Source: Saussurea involucrata | Taxonomy: Eukaryota; Streptophyta; Magnoliopsida; Asterales; Asteraceae | Assembly (NCBI GenBank): GCA_033807775.1 | Contig: CM066320.1 | Coordinates: 184,244,284-184,308,283 of the forward strand | Reading direction: 5' to 3' | DNA length: 64,000 nucleotides | Shown here: positions 58,601 through 64,000 of the stretch, one piece after another | How the letters are laid out: each line of letters opens with the position of its first letter | Numbering within the stretch: position 1 is the stretch's first letter | Notes under the pieces: generated by a model | Told to the model about the DNA's origin: nothing | The model's input: the letters and a program-made list of their open reading frames with translations, nothing else | The model's database searches: none | Translations under genes and position numbers: made by a program

Positions 58601-59596
58601 TTTACATACATGACTCGTCGCCCCCGAGTCTACCCACCATGTATGATCATCATCTTGCACATAAAATGTTTCAGGAATAAGTGTTACATGATATATAACA
58701 GAAGTAGTTCCAGAAATAAGATTCTGACCTTGTTGTGGTTTTGGACCTTGATCCTTAGATCCCTGTCCATAAGTGCTTGCACCATTCTTGTTCTTTCTCA
58801 GACAACAATCACGTTTTATGTGACCAGGTTTGTTGCAATTCCAACACACAAGTTTTGCTTTCTTGTTGGAACCCTTTTGATTGTCGTCCTTCTTCTTTCT
58901 TTTCCCAAACTTGTTGTTTTTCTGGTTTTTGTCATCTTCCACCATGTTCACAGAAGATCCAGGAATTTCTTTCTCCTTTCCTTTGCCACTTTCTTGGACC
59001 CGTAGGCCCTCCTCAATTCTCAAGTGACTGCCAAGTTGTACAAGAGACAACTCCTCCTTTTGGTGTTTCAAAGTGTGTTTGAAATCTTTCCAGGATGGGG
59101 GCAATTTGTCAATAACACTTGAGACAGATATGGACTCATCCATATTCATCTTGTGTTGTTCAAATTGTCCCAAAATCCTCATGAGTTCGTTGTACTGTTC
59201 CATGACAGGCCTCGAATCCACCATTTTGTAATTGTTAAAATTACTCACGAGAAACTTCTTACTAGAAGCGTCCTCTGCCATGTATTTGGATTCAAGGGCA
59301 TCCCACAGATCTTTTGCAGATTCATGATTTTGATAGATATCAAAGAGAGAGTCAGACATACCATTCAGGATGTGTCCACGATAGATGTAGTCATCGTTTT
59401 CCCACTTGCAGCGTTTTGTGGTGTGTTCCAGCGTTTCGTTTTCTTGGGCTTCAGGGGCAGGGGTACTCAAAACATCCACAACTTTCAGAGTGGTGAGAAG
59501 AAAGTGCATCTTCTTCTGCCAACGACGAAAGTCGTTTCCTTCAAACTTATCAAGTTTTCCGAATTTGGAACTCATGTCCCTGACAGATTTTGCCAT
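55625..59596 (-). CDS. copia gag-pol polyprotein of C2, 1323 residues, intact
   Basis: The start MAKSVRDMSSKFGKLDKFEG is the first ATG after the 5' LTR. Gag (about 1-240) has WQKKMHFLLTTL and related motifs. The zinc knuckle CWNCNKPGHIKRDC is at 251-264 with all Cys/His present. The protease has VDSGATSHV (Asp323). Integrase follows with LWHARLGHVHYKRM, CKTCMLTK, FIDDYSRF, RTDRGGEY and SPYSPQQNGISERKNR. RT has KWIFKRKMKVDGTIDKFKAR, QMDVKTAFLNGDL and YVDDMLIFG near residue 1010. RNase H has YTDASW, STSGWVF and STMESEF. No stop or frameshift, and all catalytic signatures I know are in place. The product would be cut into capsid and enzymes and would copy the element in the cytoplasm. Confidence 0.95.
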   Translation of the reverse strand: MAKSVRDMSSKFGKLDKFEGNDFRRWQKKMHFLLTTLKVVDVLSTPAPEAQENETLEHTTKRCKWENDDYIYRGHILNGMSDSLFDIYQNHESAKDLWDALESKYMAEDASSKKFLVSNFNNYKMVDSRPVMEQYNELMRILGQFEQHKMNMDESISVSSVIDKLPPSWKDFKHTLKHQKEELSLVQLGSHLRIEEGLRVQESGKGKEKEIPGSSVNMVEDDKNQKNNKFGKRKKKDDNQKGSNKKAKLVCWNCNKPGHIKRDCCLRKNKNGASTYGQGSKDQGPKPQQGQNLISGTTSVIYHVTLIPETFYVQDDDHTWWVDSGATSHVCKDRCWFKEYEVVDDGSVLYMGDHNKASVVGRGSVSLVFSSGKSLHLRNVIHVPKIRKNLVSGGVLNKCGYKQVYESDKYILSKYGTFVGFGYFTNGMFRLNVNNNNADCIYMACSSIDDSSLWHARLGHVHYKRMLEMSKNGLIPPFDVNIEKCKTCMLTKITRQPFSNVKRDSVMLELIHSDLCDFHVTPSLGNKKYIVTFIDDYSRFCYVYLLHSKNEALDKFKIYKTEVELQQNDLIKKLRTDRGGEYYDPSYFQSVGIIHEITSPYSPQQNGISERKNRVLKEMVNSMLSYSGLSDGFWGEAMLTACYLLNRVPNKRNKITPYELWYKKKPNLGYLKVWGCRAVVRLTEPKRKNLGERGIDCIFIGYAEHSRAYRFFVLEPNDYVSVNTVIESRDAMFDENRFSSIPRPKDMAPSSSGTNKENIVVPNTDESLELRRGKRERKAKSFGPDFQLYLVEGSRDEIANQYSYCFSVEEDPKTFDEAMKSQDVAFWKEAINDEMDSIMGNNTWVLSDLPPGCKPLGCKWIFKRKMKVDGTIDKFKARLVIQGFRQKPGIDYFDTYAHVARISTIRLLIALAAIHNLVIHQMDVKTAFLNGDLDEEVYMKQPEGFVMPGNEHKVCKLVKSLYGLKQAPKQWHQKFDDVVLSNGFMLNQSDKCVYSKFDASGKGVIICLYVDDMLIFGTDQRQVDMTKEFLSSQFSMKDMGEAEVILGIRIKREHQGISISQSHYIEKVLKKFNCLDCSPVSTPFDPSMKLMPNTGQAVSQLEYSKVIGYLMYAMTSTRPDIAFAVGTLSRFTSNPSTHHWQAVRRVLKYLKKTMDYGLTYVGFPSVIEGYTDASWISNMEDHSSTSGWVFLLGGGAISWASKKQTCITKSTMESEFVALAAAGDEAEWLRNLIYEIPLWPKPISPISIHCDSSATLGKAYSQVYNGKSRHLGVRHSMVRELITHGIISVDWVRSQQNLADHLTKGLARDLVAKSVIGMGLKPT

Positions 59597-59632
59597 TGTT
59601 ATTCCTTTACATAAAAAATTACAGATTTCGAA
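59597..59632 (-). other. Very short leader of C2
   Basis: Only 36 bases separate the 5' LTR from the gag ATG. They read TTCGAAATCTGTAATTTTTT and on (minus strand) and contain no TGGTATCAGAGC-type primer site. Confidence 0.7.
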
Positions 59633-60218
59633 TGTTAGTTTTAGGGATTACAGAATAACAATAATACTTGGATAATTTTTAGGATCGTGATTGAATCACT
59701 TTCCGAAATCTGTAATTTGTCCCTATTGCTTGGGGTTACACGAATTCAGAAGTGGGATAATCCAAGAAATCAGATTCGGATTACAAGCCTAATCCAAATC
59801 CACAAACACATAATACCTTGCGATGGATTGCGTTTTTCAGAGACAGAGAGTTGCAGAGAAGAAATCGTTTTCTTCCTTCGTTGTCCTTTTCAATATTCCG
59901 ACAAATCGAAAATTTATAGAAAAATTTTTGGCGGGAAAACGGTTTTGGCGGGAAACGGTTTGTGGCGGGAAAACTGTTTTTGGCGGGAAACCCGTTTTTG
60001 GCCATAACAATTCGTTTTTGGAACCCCCGCTAGAAATTCATTTTTGAAACCCCGTCCCCAGGGGCGCTGCCCCCGGATCCCCGATTTCCTGAGTCCACAT
60101 TTAACTATCCGAGTGTGCACCCCGCACCTCCAGACTCGGAATGTAAAATGAACTCAGCCTGTCTCGATATTAAATATGACTACACTAAAATATATTGATG
60201 ACACTAAAATCACCAACA
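59633..60218 (-). repeat. 5' LTR of C2
   Basis: 586 bp, plus-strand ends TGTTAGTTTTAGGG and CACCAACA. It has four copies of GGCGGGAAA (59926-59990) where the 3' LTR has two. Confidence 0.94.
59911..59994 (-). promoter_or_regulatory. E2F-like site array and TATA box of C2
   Basis: On the minus strand four sites of the form TTTCCCGCC, spaced about 17 bases, lead directly into CTATAAATT (TATA box, 59911-59920). TTTCCCGCC matches the E2F consensus TTTSSCGS used by S-phase genes in plants. Their place just upstream of the TATA box suggests promoter control. The function is inferred, not shown. Confidence 0.65.
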
Positions 60219-60331
60219 TTAGACTCAACGGGTGGTAATGAACTGTATCGGGTCTTGATCATAATGGACTCATTGTTGTTAATTAACTATACGACACATG
60301 TATTTATCTGTATATATATCTAAGTACAGTA

Positions 60332-60843
60332 TGTATATAATAATTATAAATTAGGTTCAAAATTTTATTAAATTATTCTATAGTAATAACTTTTAGATGA
60401 TAGATATGTTATTTTAACCCACGATATGTATATAATAATTATGAATTAGGTTCAAAATTTTATTAAATTATTCTATAGTAATAACTTTTAGAGTGAATTA
60501 CATCGGTGGTCCTTGTGGTTTATCCAAAATTTGGATTTGGTCCTTGAAGTATACTATCTATGGTGGTGGTCCTTAACTTTTTAATTTACTTTCACTCATG
60601 GTCCTTCTATGTTAAACATAGGAGGACCATGAGTGAAAGTAAATTAAATATATGAGGATCATGAGCGAAAGTAAATTAAACATAGAAGGACTATGAGTGA
60701 AAATTAATTAAAAAGTTAGGGACCACCACTATAGATAGTGTACTTTAGGGACCAAATCCAAAATTAGGATAAACCACAGGGACCACCAGTGTAATTCACT
60801 CTAACTTTTAGATGATAGATATGTTATTTTAACCCACGATAAC
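60332..60843. repeat. About 95-bp tandem duplication, one copy split by a MITE
   Basis: The unit from TGTATATAATAATTAT to TTTTAACCCACGATA occurs at 60332-60425 and again from 60427. The second copy is interrupted at ATAACTTTTAG by the element at 60490-60802 and resumes at 60803. Confidence 0.8.
60490..60802. mobile_element. Fold-back MITE (AGAGTGAATTACA...TGTAATTCACTCT)
   Basis: 313 bp. Perfect 13-bp ends continue into an inverted repeat over nearly the whole element (GGTGGTCCTT with its copy AAGGACCACC-type sequence). The flanking duplication is AACTTTT (7 bp), or AACTTTTAG (9 bp) if the ends are trimmed by two bases on the left. A 9-bp duplication would fit a Mutator-like origin. Confidence 0.78.
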
Positions 60844-61059
60844 TGAAATAAATACACGTGCACTTTTTTAACATATGTTTATGTTTACATTGTGAAAAAA
60901 ATAATATCAAAAGCTTAAAAATACATTAAAGCTATATATTTTTTATTTCTTTAATTTTGTGTATTGCAAAAATAAAAATAAAATAATTACCAACAGATTA
61001 TTTAATTTGTATTTTTTATTTTTTATTTTTTGAGTTTTGAAAAAATATATATATAATAT

Positions 61060-61214
61060 GTCGCTAATTAACGGCGGATATTTATTTTTTTAATTAATAA
61101 ATCCGTTGGAGATCCGTCACAATTAGCGACGGATGATAATTTATTTATTTTTAGTTTGAATCCGTCGGTAATTCATCGGTGATTTTGATCGGAAATCCAG
61201 ATTTTCTAGTAGTG
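61060..61214. mobile_element. CACTA transposon right terminus
   Basis: Ends TTTTCTAGTAGTG, the reverse of CACTACTAGAAAA. Upstream are repeats with GACGGAT or ATCCGTC in both orientations, typical subterminal repeats. The other end was not found in the window. Confidence 0.55.
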
Positions 61215-61292
61215 TTCACTATTCACATAAATGATAAAATTACAATAGAGACTCTTCAACTTTAGAGTAAATGCGAAATGGACCCTTGATTC

Positions 61293-62411
61293 TAGGGGTG
61301 GCAAAAAGTGACTTAATCCGTCAACCCAACTCGAACCCAACCCAATAGTAACAGGTTGGGTTGAGATTTTCAACCCATTTAAGTTAAATGGGTCAACCCG
61401 CTTAACCCAATTAATAAATGGGTTGAGTTGGGTTGAAATTTTTGACCTATTTTCAACCTGATTTCAATCCATTTACAACCTGTTGTAACCCATTTATGAC
61501 TTTTTTTTAATTTATTATCATTATTTAATTATAATTAATAATTAAAAACTTAATAAAAAAACTAAATATGATTCCACTAAATGACTAAAGAAAACTTTCA
61601 TTCCAATATTCCATGCCAACGTTCAAACTCAAATTCTAAACTCTCTAAACCCTAGCCACTGACACTATTGGAGAAGCTCATGTCGCACATGGCATCTGAA
61701 TGACTGCTTTTAGCATTGGTGGTAGGGTTCTTGATGCTTATAGAAGTTCATTGAAGCCTTCTACACTTGAGGCTATTATTTGTCTAAGAGATTGGGTATA
61801 CAAAGAAAGTTTGTTCTAACTTATTATTTATATATTTCATATTATCGTAGTAAGTTGGTTAATTTATTTATTTATATAACACAAATGGAATCGCAACTTG
61901 AGGCGCTATGTGGAGCAATCATGATGGAGAAGATGGAAGATCAAGATGAAAGTAATACTGAAAGTGAAGTTGGAGTCTGTGAAAGTGGAAGTCGAGTTAC
62001 TTAGAATTTAGAAACTTATTTGTTTGACTTTATGGGTGTGTTATTGAAACTTTGAACAATTTATTTCATTTTATGATTGTGTTTTATTGAAATTTTGAAC
62101 AATTTATTTGGTTTTGTGGTTGTGACTTGTGTATTTGTCATCGAATTATGTTTAAGTCCATTTTATTTTATTTAAAGTTCTAAAATTAAATGGGTCAACT
62201 CAGGTTCAACCCATTTATTAAACAGGTTGGGTTGAGAAAATCATAAATAAATCAACTCGTTACCAACCCATTTAAGTATCAGGTTGGGTTGGGTTGGGTT
62301 GAAAATCTCAACCCATTTACTTAAACATGTTGGGTTGGGTTCAGGTTTTCAACCCAATTAATAAATGGGTTGAACCCGAACCCAACCCAACCTAACCTAT
62401 TTACACCCCTA
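61293..62411 (+). mobile_element. hAT element, internally deleted
   Basis: TAGGGGTGGCAAA at the left and TTACACCCCTA at the right are inverted, with the perfect 8-bp duplication CTTGATTC (61285-61292 and 62412-62419), diagnostic of hAT. Subterminal regions are packed with AACCCAACCC and GGGTTGGGTT motifs. It keeps the end of a transposase gene. Confidence 0.9.
61703..62004 (+). pseudogene. hAT transposase C-terminal remnant
   Basis: The frame from 61703 reads TAFSIGGRVLDAYRSSL and then KPSTLEAIICLRDWV, the dimerisation (hATC) region at the end of hAT transposases. After a probable intron an acidic tail (61885-62004, MESQLEALCGAIMMEKMEDQ) ends at a stop. The DDE catalytic part and BED zinc finger are absent, so no active transposase can be made. 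Confidence 0.72.
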
Positions 62412-62631
62412 CTTGATTCACATCCTTCATATATAATTAATGACTATATAAGGAAATAAATTCGTCTTCCTACATATCATTTCTGGCATGATGCTAGCTT
62501 ATTTAAGTAGATAAATGGCTGTACAACTTTTTAATATTTTATTGATAATTTCAATAACTATAACAAATTAATGTCCTTAATTTATGTGATCATCATTTTA
62601 ATTAAATCAACATCATTATTGAAAAAAAAGT

Positions 62632-62940
62632 CACTACTACACAACAGATTATGTGCTTGATTAATGGGCTGTTGGGCTGAATGGTTTGGTGCAGAATGAT
62701 TAAGTGGTCAGAATGATTAAAAGACTTTTATGGTATAGTTCAAAATAAAATATGGTTGTTTGGTAATTGTTTAGAATGAAATGAGGGTGCTGAATGGTTA
62801 AGTAGGCCCAGGATGCTAAATCATTCAGAGGGTTTTAGAACCATTAAGAGGCAGATATTTTTTTGCCAAATAGGATTTACCTCTTAGCGATTCATAGTTT
62901 GCCTCTTAATGAAACTATTAAGACGTAAACAAACAACCCC
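62632..62940. mobile_element. Possible MITE
   Basis: CACTACTACACAACAG at the left looks like a CACTA end, but the right part ends AAACAAACAACCCC, more like hAT-type MITEs. Internal repeats of GAATGATTAA and CATTAAGAGG. No clear paired ends, so boundaries are tentative. Confidence 0.3.
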
Positions 62941-62979
62941 TAATTAATTTCATGGGAAGCCATTTAGATCTGACAATAG

Positions 62980-63970
62980 GGTGTGATCCATATAAGGGAT
63001 ATTCATATCAAGTTTTAGAACTCAAAGGTTGAGCAAGCATTCCATCAAGGAGGCTTGTGCCCTTGATGGCTCTTGTGTGTCGTGAAAGGACATTCATTCA
63101 ATGTTAAATGGAAGGCTTTTTATCTACCAAGTTTTTCCTAGAAAATCCGTCACAAAACTTTCACAAAAGTTGGTGGGTAGGGGTGCTCAAATTTCCGACC
63201 AACCCGGTCAACCCAACCCAACCCGAGGCAAAAAAAACTCAAATCGAGCCAACCCGATGTATAATCGATATTATTTTTGACCAACCCGCATATATTGGGT
63301 TGATAACGGGTTAGGCCCAAAACAAACCGACCCAACCCGACAACCCATGAAGAACATTTAAATCTAATTTTAAATTCTTGTTATTGTCATTTTTGTTATT
63401 GTCAAAGCAATCTTGTTACTATTGAACATTTATAAATACACAATTGTTGGTCACTTGTTACTTTAGTAATCTTGTTATTGATTGTTGATGCCACATTTAT
63501 AAACAGAACATTTATAAGCAATCTTTTATTAGACAATTTAGTAATCTGTTGAACATTTAAAAATTTAGAAACATTTAGTAATTTGTTTAGACACGATAAC
63601 TTAGTTAAATAGTGAAATGATCGATAAAAGTTTCAACCCAACCAACCCGACCAACCCAACCCAACCCGAACGGTTTGAGTTGGGTTGGGCTGCACTTTCG
63701 ATTGGGTTGGATTGAGATTTTTTAAACCGCAATGATTGAGTTGAGTTGGTAAAGTGCCTTCAACCCGGCCAACCCAACCCGTAAGCACCCCTATTGGTGG
63801 GTAGCTTAATTTGGTGACAAATTATCCAAGGCCACGATGTATTTATTTCCTTAAAAAAAGTGTAGGAAGATCTGGTAATATGTTCTTATTTAGTGTAGAA
63901 ACAACAAAATCTTTGACATATACCAGGGTTTGTACTTTAGTTCAAGTCAAAGTAACCAACATCATCATCT
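62980..63970 (+). pseudogene. Gulonolactone oxidase-like pseudogene fragment (exon 4)
   Basis: Pieces collinear with exon 4 of the intact gene. TGTGATCCATATAAGGG matches TTTGATCCATTAGGG (28589). ATCAAGTTTTAGAACT matches ATCAAGTTTTGGGACT (28626). GGAGGCTTGTGCCCTTGATG matches GGAAGGTTGTGCCCTTGAGG (28665). AGGGTTTGTACTTTAGTTC at 63925-63943 matches 28768-28786. A hAT element (63178-63793) and further unassigned bases split it. Small deletions rule out coding. It implies a second, lost copy of the gene near this locus. Confidence 0.72.
63178..63793. mobile_element. Non-autonomous hAT element
   Basis: TAGGGGTGCTC and AAGCACCCCTA form the ends, with the perfect 8-bp duplication TTGGTGGG (63170-63177 and 63794-63801). 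Subterminal CCAACCCAACCC repeats occur on both sides. 616 bp, no transposase. Related to the element at 61293 by its ends. Confidence 0.88.
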
Positions 63971-64000
63971 TGCAGTTATTGCAACTCTTTTGTATAAACT

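Larger units (their letters stand above)
54545..60218 (-). mobile_element. Ty1/copia element C2, young and apparently intact
   Basis: LTRs 54545-55095 and 59633-60218 are flanked by the perfect duplication TTAGA (54540-54544 and 60219-60223). The interior has one uninterrupted gag-pol frame and a polypurine tract. Apart from a 35-base length difference in a short tandem repeat, the LTRs differ at about ten sites by eye. It is the only element of the window that still looks capable of making its proteins. Confidence 0.95.

Noticed and set aside
58535..59614. Plus-strand open frames opposite the C2 gag-pol
   Set aside because: Antisense shadows of a strongly supported polyprotein; unlike the opposite-strand gene of A and B they have no domain, introns or separate location.
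63178..63793. Simple-sequence AACCC repeats as interstitial telomeric DNA
   Set aside because: The motif is CCAACCCAACCC, not the TTTAGGG telomere unit, and the block has hAT ends and an 8-bp duplication.

Overview
The window is a retrotransposon-dense stretch of nuclear DNA from a seed plant, most likely a eudicot (spliced plant-type genes, Ty3/gypsy chromoviruses, Ty1/copia, CACTA and hAT ends, an endogenous plant pararetrovirus). I cannot name the species. Almost all of it is mobile DNA. The one cellular gene I can support is a complete four-exon L-gulonolactone oxidase-like gene at 23212-28836. A decayed fragment of a paralogue lies at about 62980-63970.

Layout. 1-5209: 3' part of a chromodomain gypsy element (G1: pol plus a 2.3 kb LTR), inserted in an endogenous badnavirus-like sequence (5210-7950: coat zinc fingers, protease, reverse transcriptase, all broken). 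7951-16177: a second gypsy element (G2) without a 5' LTR, whose gag is split by a 1.2 kb solo LTR. 16237-18424: another solo LTR. 18940-23077: a CACTA end and several fold-back elements sitting in (TA)n/(CT)n tracts. 23212-28836: the oxidase gene, all three introns loaded with small transposons. 29439-35958: a decayed copia element (C1) with a solo LTR of the G2 family in its leader. 36656-51111: gypsy-like element A, with a close relative B (37091-44195) nested in its left LTR. 51601-53563: a further solo LTR. 54545-60218: a young copia element (C2) with a single uninterrupted 1323-codon gag-pol frame. 60490-63793: a MITE, a CACTA end and two hAT elements.

Nesting order can be read from target-site duplications, which I found at both ends of most elements: GTCAT, TTGTG, CATAG, GTGTG, GTTAC, GCTGG, TGTTT, TTAGA, and 8-bp ones for the two hAT elements.

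Three things stand out. (1) Elements A and B carry gag on one strand and, on the opposite strand, a coiled-coil gene with a gypsy-type Transposase_28-like domain. That gene has three short, canonical introns at matching places in both elements, and neither element encodes reverse transcriptase or integrase. (2) The LTRs of C2 carry a tandem array of E2F-like sites directly upstream of a TATA box, with four copies in one LTR and two in the other. (3) Five gypsy LTRs share a layout of splice-donor-like site, small hairpin and splice-acceptor-like site inside the LTR. Coordinates and splice sites were read by eye. Domain names rest on recognised motifs, not on searches.
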